DNA from: Phenylobacterium sp.
GTDB lineage: Bacteria > Pseudomonadota > Alphaproteobacteria > Caulobacterales > Caulobacteraceae
DNA: 27,197 nucleotides
Reading direction: 5' to 3'
Assembly (NCBI GenBank): GCA_028291285.1
Contig: JAQGIJ010000144.1
Location: forward strand, 1 to 27,197
Each line of letters begins with the position of its first letter. Positions within the stretch are counted from its first letter, which is position 1. The position numbers were made by a program, and so were the translations under genes. Below, in pieces: positions 20,300 to 27,150 of this stretch. Under the pieces are notes generated by a model. It did not search any database, was not told the DNA's origin, and saw only the letters and a list, made by a program, of their open reading frames with translations.

Positions 20300-20529
20300 C
20301 CGTCGCCCGCTGCCCCACCTGCCGACAGCCGATGCCGGAGCCCGGCCGCGCCGTGCGCCGCTGCTACGACTGCCGCAAGCCCATCGGCCGCCACCACAAA
20401 TGGACCTGGGAGCCGCGCGAGGGGGTGATCACCATCGTGCATCGCCATTGCGACAACCCCACCAGCTACCACCCGCCAGGCGAGGCGCCCGTCCCGCCAT
20501 CGTCGCTGTTTGACGGAGAGGCCGCATGA
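20296..20529 (+). CDS. Small zinc-binding protein
   Basis: A 77-residue protein with CPTCRQPM at the start and CYDCRKPIGRHHKW in the middle, followed by TIVHRHCDNPTSYHP. Four cysteines and several histidines suggest one or two zinc sites. It overlaps both neighbours as ATGA. No named family; similar short zinc proteins are common in phage early operons. Confidence 0.65.
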   Translation: MTVARCPTCRQPMPEPGRAVRRCYDCRKPIGRHHKWTWEPREGVITIVHRHCDNPTSYHPPGEAPVPPSSLFDGEAA

Positions 20530-21320
20530 CCGCGCCCACCGATACCCCCGCCGTCTCCGAACGAGAGGGGCTTATCGAGCGGCTGCTGTCCATGCGCCGG
20601 GTTGGGAAATGGCCCGACGAGCTCGTTCCGCTGGAGCTTTGCCAGGAAGCCGCCGCCGCCCTCGCCTCCTCCGAGGCAGAGGTTAAGGCTCACACGGAAT
20701 GGCGCGCACGACGTGAGGAGGAGATCGAGGGTCGCTTCCGCGAGCTGCTGGACGAAATCGGGCAGCTGACGAAGGAGCGGGACGAGGCGCGGGAGGGGGA
20801 AAGCCGCTGGCTGATCCGCATCCACAACATCCGGTACGCATCCGGCGTCGGGGCGAAGCCTATGCTGGCCGAACTGCCCGGCGCCATCGCCGCAAGAATC
20901 GAAGCCGCCGAAGCCAGAGCCACCCAGGCATGGAGAGAAGCCTACAATTACGCGGCGAAGCTCACCCAGGCGGAGAAGGGGCGGGACGATGCTCAGCAAG
21001 CCGCCCGCGCTCAATCCGTGGTGGAGAACAGGGAGCGGATCCGCGCCGATAAGGCGGCCGGGAAGCTCGCCGACGCCGAGGACCGCTACAACGTCCAGTT
21101 CAAAGCTGCGGCGGACGCCCTCGTCAGCGCTGAAGCCGCCGAAGCCTCGCTCTCCCGCCTGAAGGCAGACGTCGTGGCGGTGCTGGAGCGCGCTCTCGGA
21201 GGTCGGCGGCGCAACTGGATCACCGTCTGGTGTGACGATCTCGCCGCCCTGCTCGCCACGCTCAAGGAGGCGGGGAGCGACCCAGGCCGCCCTGTGCCGC
21301 CACACGGGAGCGGCCCATGA
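20526..21320 (+). CDS. Long coiled-coil hypothetical protein
   Basis: A 264-residue protein dominated by charged helical sequence (EIEGRFRELLDEIGQLTKER, ARATQAWREAYNYAAKLTQA, KGRDDAQQAARAQS). The N-terminus (PAVSEREGLIERLLSMRRVG) may be a separate short helical unit. Heptad-like spacing suggests an extended coiled coil. Near its end is the first copy of a 19-bp repeat encoding LKEAGS. Function is unknown. Confidence 0.65.
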   Translation: MTAPTDTPAVSEREGLIERLLSMRRVGKWPDELVPLELCQEAAAALASSEAEVKAHTEWRARREEEIEGRFRELLDEIGQLTKERDEAREGESRWLIRIHNIRYASGVGAKPMLAELPGAIAARIEAAEARATQAWREAYNYAAKLTQAEKGRDDAQQAARAQSVVENRERIRADKAAGKLADAEDRYNVQFKAAADALVSAEAAEASLSRLKADVVAVLERALGGRRRNWITVWCDDLAALLATLKEAGSDPGRPVPPHGSGP

Positions 21321-21469
21321 TGGCGTCTTCCGACCGCACGCCCCCTGGCTTCCGCCGCACCGATCCCGACGAGACGCTGGGGCGCTTGCTCTACCGAGAG
21401 CGCGCCGATGCAGAGGCGCGGATGCGAATCTCCCTCGCGCGTCAAGTGAAGCTCAAGGAGGCGGGGAGC
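21260..21469. repeat. 19-bp direct repeat (21260-21278 and 21451-21469)
   Basis: GCTCAAGGAGGCGGGGAGC occurs exactly at 21260-21278 and 21451-21469. Both copies encode LKEAGS near the C-terminus of their gene. Both contain AGGAGG; the second serves as ribosome-binding site for the ATG at 21471. This suggests a past local duplication or recombination at gene boundaries. Confidence 0.85.
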
Positions 21470-21478
21470 CATGGCTGA
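21317..21478 (+). CDS. Short hypothetical protein
   Basis: A 53-residue protein, MMASSDRTPPGFRRTDPDET onward, overlapping the previous stop and the next start. Helical and charged C-terminally (YRERADAEARMRISLARQVK). Supported by overlaps on both sides and codon use. No function is recognised. Confidence 0.5.
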   Translation: MMASSDRTPPGFRRTDPDETLGRLLYRERADAEARMRISLARQVKLKEAGSHG

Positions 21479-21707
21479 GCCGTTCTTCTGCCCGGTCTGC
21501 GAGCTGACGCACCCCCACCACCATGAGCAGCGCACGGCGCCGAACGGCGATCTGCGCGAGGTGATCATCCACCACCCCGAAGATCCGCGCGCCGAGGTGC
21601 GCGAACCGGACACCGGCGAAGTGATCTTCCCCGCAGTGAAGGGGCCCCTGCGCGTGATCGAGGGCGGCAAGGCCACTGAGCCCAAGGACTCTCCCCATGA
21701 AGGATGA
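21471..21707 (+). CDS. Small histidine/cysteine-rich protein
   Basis: A 78-residue protein beginning MAEPFFCPVCELTHPHHHEQ, a CPVC plus His cluster that could bind zinc. The rest is short beta-like sequence (LREVIIHHPEDPRAEVREPD). AGGAGG lies 9 bases upstream within the 19-bp repeat. No family is recognised. Confidence 0.6.
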   Translation: MAEPFFCPVCELTHPHHHEQRTAPNGDLREVIIHHPEDPRAEVREPDTGEVIFPAVKGPLRVIEGGKATEPKDSPHEG

Positions 21708-21960
21708 AACCTCGATCCCGATCCGGTCCGGCGGGGAGCTCGATACTGCCTCCCCCATGACCGATAAGGCGCATTTGGAGGCCGTCAGCGAGGCCGCCGA
21801 GTCGTTCATTCATGCCTGCGAAGCGGCGCTAGCGGCCGGCCTTCAGCTCGACATCGATTACGAGCGCAACGACGACGAACCTCCGCGGCTCGACATTGAA
21901 GTTTGCCGGTTCATTGGCCGCCGGGTCGTGACGAAAGCGAAGGTTCCCAATGACCGGTAG
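21697..21960 (+). CDS. Hypothetical protein
   Basis: An 87-residue protein from ATG 21697 (AAGGA upstream); ATG 21757 (MTDKAHLEAVSEAAESFIHA) is an alternative start that begins the better-looking part. ACEAALAAGLQLDIDYERND then a short C-terminal strand region. It overlaps both neighbours. No function is recognised. Confidence 0.55.
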   Translation: MKDETSIPIRSGGELDTASPMTDKAHLEAVSEAAESFIHACEAALAAGLQLDIDYERNDDEPPRLDIEVCRFIGRRVVTKAKVPNDR

Positions 21961-22567
21961 CCCCGCCTCCCTGCGCGCCGCCACGATCGACGCCCCCACC
22001 TTCGCTCGGATCCGCTCCGCACTGGACGCCGCGGGCTTCGCCGAGGACGTCACCTGGTCCGAGGAGCTCCAGCCGCCCGCGAGCGCCGAGGACTTCGCGC
22101 TGGAGGCAATCTTCGTGATCTGCAACTCGGGCATGAAGAACACGGTGGCGCGGGGGATCTACGAGCGGGTCAGGTCCGAGATGGAGGACGGGGGCCGCGC
22201 CTTTGAGGCCTTCAAGCATCCCGGCAAGGCGGCGGCCATAGATGCGATCTGGGACCGTCGCTTCGTGCTCTACGAGACCTTCATGGCGCAGACCAGCGAC
22301 GATCTGCGCCTGTCATTCTGCGAGTCCCTTCCCTGGATCGGCGGCATCACGAAGTTTCACCTCGCCAAGAACTTCGGCGTCGATGTCGCCAAGCCCGACG
22401 TCCACCTCCAGCGGCTCGCGGATCGGGAGGGCGTGACGGCCCAGGCACTGTGCGAGCGGCTCGCCTGCGCGACCGGCCTACGCGCCGCCACCGTCGACGT
22501 GGTCCTCTGGCGCGCCTGCGCGGAGGGGATCATCAACTCCAGGACGGGCGAGGTGCGGGCGCCATGA
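21950..22567 (+). CDS. HhH-GPD-type DNA glycosylase-like protein
   Basis: A 205-residue protein. The helix-hairpin-helix and following Asp are in LPWIGGITKFHLAKNFGVDV then AKPDVHLQRLA (residues 127-157), with Asp150 in the place of the catalytic aspartate. Upstream EAIFVICNSGMKNTVARGIY is the usual N-terminal helical part of phage members, and VDVVLWRACAEGII closes the fold. The family removes damaged or modified bases. A phage copy could repair phage DNA or cope with host base modification; which base is recognised cannot be seen. It lies three genes before the att site. Confidence 0.8.
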   Translation: MTGSPASLRAATIDAPTFARIRSALDAAGFAEDVTWSEELQPPASAEDFALEAIFVICNSGMKNTVARGIYERVRSEMEDGGRAFEAFKHPGKAAAIDAIWDRRFVLYETFMAQTSDDLRLSFCESLPWIGGITKFHLAKNFGVDVAKPDVHLQRLADREGVTAQALCERLACATGLRAATVDVVLWRACAEGIINSRTGEVRAP

Positions 22568-22896
22568 TTTCCGCCGTCCAATCGCTCGGCCCTGTGACGG
22601 AGGCCCGCTTCGCAGAGGCCTTCGCTCACGCTGCCGTTGTGGGTAAGTCCGTCGCGGCCGACCTGCTCGGGCTTGACGAGAAGACGGTGGACACCCTCAC
22701 TTCGGCGAAGATCCTCCGCTCCGTGCCAAAGGGCGCCAAGCACCGCGGCTACACCGAGCGGGATCTGCGCGCCTTTCTGATCGACAGCCCTGAGATCCCA
22801 TGCCCTGCGCCGGAACCGAGACCGCGGCCAAAGAGCGCCCCAATGGGGAACCTGCGCGTCGTGAACTTCTCCGAGCGCCGGCGCGGCCACAGGTAG
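22564..22896 (+). CDS. Helix-turn-helix protein, candidate excisionase
   Basis: A 110-residue protein from ATG 22564, overlapping the glycosylase stop (ATGA). The segment AAVVGKSVAADLLGLDEKTV then DTLTSAKILRSVPKGAKHRG and YTERDLRAFLID is a MerR/excisionase-like winged helix. A basic tail (EPRPRPKSAPMGN, SERRRGHR) follows. Position immediately upstream of the integrase and this fold make it the best candidate for the recombination directionality factor (inference). Confidence 0.7.
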   Translation: MISAVQSLGPVTEARFAEAFAHAAVVGKSVAADLLGLDEKTVDTLTSAKILRSVPKGAKHRGYTERDLRAFLIDSPEIPCPAPEPRPRPKSAPMGNLRVVNFSERRRGHR

Positions 22897-22900
22897 GCGC

Positions 22901-24055
22901 ATGAGCGTCTACCAGCCGAAGAACTCGCGGATCTGGCACTACGACTTCGTCATCCAGCGCCAGCGGTACTGCGGCTCAACGGGCGTCCTGAATCGCCGCG
23001 CGGCCGAGGAGGTCGAGCGCAAGAAACGCCGGGAGGCCGCGCTGGGCGAGCTCGGCGAGGTGGCGCGCCTTACGCTGGACGCCGCCTGCGGCCGCTACTG
23101 GGACGAGGTGGGCAAGCGCCGCGGTGACGCGCAGGACGTAGAGCGGCGCCTCGACGTGGTCCTGCAGCTGTTCGGGAAGGCCACGCCGCTCGGCGACATC
23201 ACCCAGGACAAGGTTGCGGCGGCCATCGAGAAGCGCCGCGGCATGACCTTCAAAAAGGGCAAGGACCGCAAGGACGCGCAGGGCCGCACCGTCAAGGCCA
23301 AGGAATATGCCCTGTCGGACAGCACGGTGAACCGAGACGTCATCGAGACGCTTCGGCCGGTGCTCAACCGCGCCCGAACCCATTGGACCGCGAAGGGCAA
23401 GCACGGCCTGCCGGACATTGACTGGCGCGAGCTGCACCTGAAGGAGCCGCGCGCGCTCAGCCGGATCTACAGCCCGGCCCAGCGCGCAGCCTGGCTGGCG
23501 GCCTGCGCGGACGACCTCGACCTCGCCCTCGACATGATCCTGACCTACGGCCTTCGGTTCGGGGAGATCTTCTTCGCGCCCGACCAGCTGAATCTCGATC
23601 CGGACGAGCCGACACTGACGCTGCAGAAGGGCCGGAAGAAGGATGTCATCCTCTACCTTCCCCTTCGCCAGGATCACGCTCGGCGCCTGGCCGCGCGCCA
23701 CAGCCGCGGCGTCGAGGCCGGTCTGCCGCACCTCTGGTATTATCAGGCCGGCAAGAAGCTGAAGGCCTTCACGCCCAGCCAGGTCGAGTACCGGATCAGC
23801 AAGGCGGCCGACACGGCCGGGATCGGCGGCGGCCGGCGGATCCATGGCGGGCGCCACCATGCCGGGTCCACCATCCTGAAGAAGACCAAGAACCTGAAGA
23901 TGGTTCAGGGGCTCCTCGGGCACGCCACAATCGCCAGCTCGCAGCGTTACGCGCACGTGCTGATGGAGGACCTGCGCGCGGTGCTGGATGACGAGGTTCC
24001 CCGGAATAGTCCCGAAGTGGCCGCCGGCGGCGACAAAGCGGCCGACGCTAAGTGA
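22901..24055 (+). CDS. int: Tyrosine-family phage integrase
   Basis: A 384-residue tyrosine recombinase that catalyses integration and, with an excisionase, excision. Residues 1-55 contain an N-terminal arm-binding-like strand region, and about 55-180 the core-binding domain. Catalytic residues are visible: Arg219 in YGLRFGE, Lys246 or Lys247 in KGRKKD, HGGRHH (His315 and Arg318), His341 in LLGHATIASS, and nucleophile Tyr350 in QRYAHV. The set is complete. It ends 36 bases before the tRNA-derived att core. Start ATG 22901 is 4 bases after the preceding stop. Confidence 0.95.
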   Translation: MSVYQPKNSRIWHYDFVIQRQRYCGSTGVLNRRAAEEVERKKRREAALGELGEVARLTLDAACGRYWDEVGKRRGDAQDVERRLDVVLQLFGKATPLGDITQDKVAAAIEKRRGMTFKKGKDRKDAQGRTVKAKEYALSDSTVNRDVIETLRPVLNRARTHWTAKGKHGLPDIDWRELHLKEPRALSRIYSPAQRAAWLAACADDLDLALDMILTYGLRFGEIFFAPDQLNLDPDEPTLTLQKGRKKDVILYLPLRQDHARRLAARHSRGVEAGLPHLWYYQAGKKLKAFTPSQVEYRISKAADTAGIGGGRRIHGGRHHAGSTILKKTKNLKMVQGLLGHATIASSQRYAHVLMEDLRAVLDDEVPRNSPEVAAGGDKAADAK

Positions 24056-24091
24056 CTGGTGTGCCTCACGAATTCTGCCATTCAGCCCCGG

Positions 24092-24149
24092 GAGCCTCTT
24101 CGGTTTTGTAAACCGAAGGTCGGGGGTTCGAGTCCCTCATCCGGCACCA
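24092..24149 (+). other. Attachment-site core: 3' part of tRNA-Thr (anticodon TGT)
   Basis: The anticodon arm TCGGT-TTTGTAA-ACCGA (24100-24116) gives anticodon TGT. It is followed by a variable loop, a T arm GGGGG-TTCGAGT-CCCTC, the 3' acceptor strand ATCCGGC, discriminator A and CCA at 24147-24149. The matching 5' acceptor strand GCCGGAT and the D arm are absent upstream, so this is not a complete tRNA. Such 3' tRNA segments next to int are the identity block at which the phage recombines with the host tRNA gene, restoring the host tRNA on integration. Confidence 0.88.
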
Positions 24150-24224
24150 CCTATCCTCCTGATCCAGCGGGAGATTTCGCACCCATCCGAACCCGTAGGC
24201 GACGCGGCGGACCCGGAACGAACC

Positions 24225-24243
24225 GGAAAAATCCCCGAAGGGG
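24225..24243 (-). terminator. Weak minus-strand terminator-like hairpin beside att
   Basis: On the minus strand CCCCTTCGGGG (short stem with a TTCG loop) is followed by A and five T. The stem is only 3-4 bp. It could stop leftward transcription from reaching att and int, but the short stem makes this uncertain. Confidence 0.3.
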
Positions 24244-24327
24244 CCCGCTAGAAGTCCCGGGACTTTCCCGAAGCGATGTTCTCAGGACGTTCTCGCAGTC
24301 CCGAAGCAGCGGCGCTAAGCTCGGCCC

Positions 24328-24843
24328 ATGGAAAAGGGCAGGCGCTACAGTGTAAGGGCGATCCGGGTGGTGGGCGACATTGCCTTCGTCACCCTCACCA
24401 AGGGATATGAGGCGGTCATAGACGCCGCGGATGTGCCTCTCGTAAGCGGCCGGAACTGGTACGCCCAGATCGCAGCGGGCACCGTTTATGCGGCGCGGTC
24501 CGAGATGATCCATGGGCGGCAACGGTGCGTGCTCATGCACCGCGTGATCATTGGCGCTCCCTCCGATCACGAAGTCGATCACCGCGATCTCAACGGCCTG
24601 AACAACCGCCGGCGCAACCTTCGCATAGCCTCACGCCAGCAGAACCTGGCCAATCGGGGAAAGCTCCGCAACAACACCTCCGGTCGGAAGGGCGTGCGCC
24701 AGCACGGCAGGGGGTGGATAGCGGAGATCGAGGCGAACGGAGCCCGGTACTATCTCGGTCGCTTCACGACGATCGATCAGGCGTCAGCTGCCTACCACGG
24801 GGCCGCGGTCGTGCTGTTTGGGCAGTTCGCGCGGGCGGCCTGA
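24328..24843 (+). CDS. HNH endonuclease with AP2/ERF DNA-binding domain
   Basis: A 171-residue protein. The HNH part has VLMHRVIIGAPSDHEVDHRD, LNGLNNRRRNLRIASRQQNL with catalytic DH and the Asn-rich follow-up. The C-terminal AP2 domain is RKGVRQHGRGWIAEIEANGA then RYYLGRFTTIDQASAAYHGA. The HNH-AP2 combination is typical of mobile homing endonucleases in phages. It is the first gene on the far side of att from int. Confidence 0.9.
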   Translation: MEKGRRYSVRAIRVVGDIAFVTLTKGYEAVIDAADVPLVSGRNWYAQIAAGTVYAARSEMIHGRQRCVLMHRVIIGAPSDHEVDHRDLNGLNNRRRNLRIASRQQNLANRGKLRNNTSGRKGVRQHGRGWIAEIEANGARYYLGRFTTIDQASAAYHGAAVVLFGQFARAA

Positions 24844-25166
24844 TGGGCTCCCACACCCCGATCGGCGTCATGAGATGGATGAGCACCCTGGGCGCCATGA
24901 AGGCCGAAGGTACGCGCGTGCTCCGGACCTGCCCCGCCTGCGGCTGCCACGGTCACGTCGACGTGGACCATATGACCGAGCTGCTGGGCGGCGGCGACAT
25001 GACGCTCTGGGACTGCAGACCGCCCTGCCCGCTCTGCGGCAAGCTCATGCACCACATGGCCTCGCCGGGGCCCGGGTCGATCTTCCGTCCGCTGCTCAGC
25101 GCCCAGCCCGATCCGGAGTGCCTGCCGCCTGAGGCCTGGCTGCCGGGTTGGTTGGGGCGTCGGTGA
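24843..25166 (+). CDS. Zinc-binding hypothetical protein
   Basis: A 107-residue protein. RTCPACGCHGHVDVDHMTEL and CRPPCPLCGKLMHHMASPGP provide two CxxC pairs and several His, suggesting a zinc ribbon. The ATG overlaps the HNH-AP2 stop (TGATG). The C-terminal tail is Pro-rich. Similar short zinc proteins occur beside tail or lysis genes in prophages; function unknown. Confidence 0.65.
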   Translation: MGSHTPIGVMRWMSTLGAMKAEGTRVLRTCPACGCHGHVDVDHMTELLGGGDMTLWDCRPPCPLCGKLMHHMASPGPGSIFRPLLSAQPDPECLPPEAWLPGWLGRR

Positions 25167-25456
25167 GTGAACTATCCGGGATTTCCGGATGGTTGCGCTT
25201 GTCCCTCGCCGGCGCCTCCCATCTACCCGTCGTGAAGCTCTCCACCCGCTACATCCCGTTCTCGATCGATCTCGCCGACATCAGATGGTCCGGCGACTGG
25301 TCGGTGCTGGATGGCGAGCTTTGCGTCGGATCGGCGTACGGGTGCGCCAAGCGGCCGCTCGGGCGGCGCAAGCCAGACCTGCTGGCGCGGGACATGCTGG
25401 TGGAGATCCTTTGCGCCCGCCTGGTTCAATGCGAGGAGCGACGCGCCCATGCGTGA
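25163..25456 (+). CDS. Hypothetical protein
   Basis: A 97-residue protein from the GTG at 25163, overlapping the previous stop (GTGA). The sequence VSELSGISGWLRLSLAGASH then YIPFSIDLADIRWSGDWSVL looks like a small beta-rich fold with a helical end (LLARDMLVEILCARLVQCEE). No family is recognised. Confidence 0.55.
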   Translation: MSELSGISGWLRLSLAGASHLPVVKLSTRYIPFSIDLADIRWSGDWSVLDGELCVGSAYGCAKRPLGRRKPDLLARDMLVEILCARLVQCEERRAHA

Positions 25457-25676
25457 CGAGCTGCGGCCCTACGTCGGCCAGCGCGAGGGGGGCGATCCCG
25501 AGGATGAGGCGGCCCATTTCTACGAGTGCCGCGCCTGCCAGCAGCCGGTGGACATGCGCGACCTAGCCGCGGTCTTCCATCACGAGGAGCCTGGGCACGA
25601 GCCGCTGCCGGTGGAGGACGCTGAGCGGCTGCTGCGGATCTCTGAGCAACTGCGGGCGGCGCTGAAGGGCGGCTAG
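25449..25676 (+). CDS. Small zinc-ribbon-like protein
   Basis: A 75-residue protein, MRDELRPYVGQREGGDPEDE onward, with YECRACQQPVDMRDLAAVFH and HHEEPGHEPL, a CxxC plus His cluster. The end is helical (AERLLRISEQLRAALKGG). It overlaps the previous gene by 8 bases and converges on the minus-strand small ORF (stops overlap). Confidence 0.55.
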   Translation: MRDELRPYVGQREGGDPEDEAAHFYECRACQQPVDMRDLAAVFHHEEPGHEPLPVEDAERLLRISEQLRAALKGG

Positions 25677-25936
25677 ACCCGGCCGCCTTCGCCGCCGCCT
25701 CCGGCAAGGATGATCCGCACCAGCGTCCGCGTCCACGTTTCGAGTTTCTCGCCGCTATCTTGCGCCTCGGCCTCCGTCATGCCGGCGCCAAGCCCGGCCT
25801 CGTAGCCGACATCGCGAGCCGCCGCCTATCCGGCCTCGCGCTCGGCGGGCGGCTTCTGCAGCACCTTGTCTGCAATCCGTTGGACCAGGCCCATCAACTC
25901 GTCGACCATCGCCGGGTCAGCTTTGGGTGTCGTCAT
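25673..25936 (-). pseudogene. Small minus-strand gene interrupted by an in-frame amber codon
   Basis: From the ATG at 25936-25934 the frame reads MTTPKADPAMVDELMGLVQR, IADKVLQKPPAEREAG, then TAG at 25828-25826. It continues without another stop as AAARDVGYEAGLGAGMTEAE, AQDSGEKLETWTRTLVRIIL to a stop at 25675-25673. The two halves look like one helical protein of about 87 residues. Alternatives are two separate short genes (25826-25936, 36 residues; 25673-25780, 35 residues from an internal ATG), a sequencing error or amber readthrough. It lies downstream of the lysis operon terminator. Confidence 0.45.
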
Positions 25937-25965
25937 GGCGCGAGCATATGCGAGCAGCGTAAACG

Positions 25966-26002
25966 AAAAAGGGCCGCCGCTCCGGTGAGGGAGCGACGGC
26001 CC
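25966..26002 (-). terminator. Strong intrinsic terminator of the leftward lysis operon
   Basis: GGGCCGCCGCTCC at 25971-25983 pairs with GGAGCGACGGCCC at 25990-26002 with one C-A mismatch, leaving a 6-base loop. On the minus strand the hairpin is followed immediately by TTTTT (25970-25966). It lies 41 bases after the stop of the Rz1-like gene. Its position shows that the minus-strand lysis transcript ends before att. Confidence 0.85.
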
Positions 26003-26042
26003 AAGGTTGCCGACAGTCAGGGAGAGGCCCGTCGGGATCAGG

Positions 26043-26324
26043 TCATTTGCAGCCGGCGTTCGCCGCGCGGAGCTCGGACAAGCGGGCGTCCCGCTGATCG
26101 CGGCCGGCCAGGAGCAGCTTGACCCGCTCGAACAGGTCGGCCGCCTGCCGCAGCGCGTCGGCCGTGTCGGCGAACGTCGGATCCGGACCCGGATCGACCG
26201 AACAGCGTACCGCCACCGGGACCTCGACCCTCTGCACGACCACCTTCGGCTCAGGGCCTTGGGAGGTGGCGCAGGCGGCTAGGAATAGGATCGGAATAAT
26301 TTGCGCCGCCTTTGACAGCCTCAT
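26043..26324 (-). CDS. Rz1-like outer-membrane spanin lipoprotein
   Basis: A 93-residue protein with an N-terminal lipoprotein signal (MRLSKAAQIIPILFLAACAT) and lipobox LAAC, so Cys18 would be lipidated. After the Cys come a Pro-containing stretch and KVVVQRVEVPVAVRCSVDPG, then a helical tail. Small phage lipoproteins of this kind next to lysis genes act as outer-membrane spanins, joining an inner-membrane partner to disrupt the outer membrane at lysis. Overlaps the DUF6527 gene as ATGA; last gene before the terminator. Confidence 0.75.
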   Translation of the reverse strand: MRLSKAAQIIPILFLAACATSQGPEPKVVVQRVEVPVAVRCSVDPGPDPTFADTADALRQAADLFERVKLLLAGRDQRDARLSELRAANAGCK

Positions 26325-26707
26325 CGGGCGACCTCCGGATCGTCGCGCATCCAGTCGGGCAACTCGACCATCGGTCGGGTCTGGCCGGCGAGGCTGTGGG
26401 TGCAGTCGCCGAGGAATTGCACCATGCCGTCGGCGATGAACGTGTGGCAGATCAGTTTTTGCCGCTCGCCGGCCGCGTCGCGTATGGGCCGGGAGATGTC
26501 CCGCTCCCCGTCCGCGCCGATCTCGTATGCGATCCCCGTGGTGAGCACCGAAGGCGTGAACGTCGGTCGATCATAGTCGTCGTTAAAGCCCCATGCGCCC
26601 GAGCCTTTGACGCGGACGCCATGAACGCCCCGACAGCCCTCGCACCAGAAGCTGAGGCCGACCTGCCCCTCGTGCTCCCGCAGCCTGAAGAAGCGGCTCA
26701 CCATCAT
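26321..26707 (-). CDS. DUF6527-family phage protein
   Basis: A 128-residue protein. LSFWCEGCRGVHGVRVK, GFNDDYDRPTFTPSVLTTG, LICHTFIADGMVQFLGDCTH and SLAGQTRPMVELPDW are the conserved blocks of the DUF6527 family (CxxC-x-x-x-H, PTFxPS, CHxFI-x-DG, FLxDCTHxLAGQ). The Cys and His residues probably bind a metal. It is common near phage lysis or tail genes; the biochemical role is not known. It lies between the Rz-like and Rz1-like genes. Confidence 0.8.
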   Translation of the reverse strand: MMVSRFFRLREHEGQVGLSFWCEGCRGVHGVRVKGSGAWGFNDDYDRPTFTPSVLTTGIAYEIGADGERDISRPIRDAAGERQKLICHTFIADGMVQFLGDCTHSLAGQTRPMVELPDWMRDDPEVAR

Positions 26708-27150
26708 CGTCCGGCCTCCTGAAGGATCATCCGATCAGCCGCGACGCACAGGTCCGGCCCCGCAGGCTTGGCGGACAGGATCTCCCCCGCCCTCGCCCGC
26801 AGGCCTGACGCCACAGGGCGCGCCGCCTGGGTCGCCTTCTGGCTGGCGGCTACTCTGGCGCGGCTTTCACGGCCGAGCGCCTCCACCGCCTCGTTCTGAA
26901 CCGTGACCGCGGCCCGCAAGGTCGAGGTGTTGGCTCGGCACTGCGCGAGGCCCCGCCGGTCTGTGGCGCCGGCGGCGATAGCCTTCTCCACCCGGGTCGC
27001 CAGGCTATCCGGCAGATCGAAGCCGACCGTCCAGAACAGCACCTTGGTGTGCAGGCCCAGGGGAGGATGCCGGTCCCAGGCGATCGGGCCCGCCGCCCCC
27101 AGGATCAGCAGGAAGATCGCCCCCAGCAAGGGCAGGATCATGCGGTCCAT
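26704..27150 (-). CDS. Inner-membrane spanin-like (Rz-like) protein
   Basis: A 148-residue protein with one N-terminal transmembrane segment (MILPLLGAIFLLILGAAGPI), then a periplasmic helical part (LATRVEKAIAAGATDRRGLA, ALGRESRARVAASQKATQAA). One membrane anchor followed by a coiled-coil-like domain is the i-spanin form. Together with the lipoprotein two genes on, it forms a plausible Rz/Rz1 pair. GGAG is 8 bases upstream of the ATG at 27150. The endolysin and holin should lie beyond the right edge. Confidence 0.7.
   Translation of the reverse strand: MDRMILPLLGAIFLLILGAAGPIAWDRHPPLGLHTKVLFWTVGFDLPDSLATRVEKAIAAGATDRRGLAQCRANTSTLRAAVTVQNEAVEALGRESRARVAASQKATQAARPVASGLRARAGEILSAKPAGPDLCVAADRMILQEAGR

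Larger units (their letters stand above)
24010..24306. repeat. Repeated TCCCGAAG boxes flanking the att core (candidate integrase arm sites)
   Basis: TCCCGAAG occurs at 24010-24017, 24266-24273 and 24299-24306, and CCCGAAG also at 24234-24240. Two copies carry the longer AGTCCCGAAG (24008-24017 and 24297-24306). They lie on both sides of the tRNA-like core at 24092-24149. A perfect 14-bp palindrome AAGTCCCGGGACTT is at 24252-24265. Spacing is suggestive of integrase or accessory-factor binding, but the octamer also occurs at least twice elsewhere in the window. Confidence 0.4.

Noticed and set aside
24060..24149. Complete functional tRNA-Thr
   Set aside because: Only the anticodon arm, T arm and 3' acceptor strand are present; no GCCGGAT 5' strand or D arm is found upstream.
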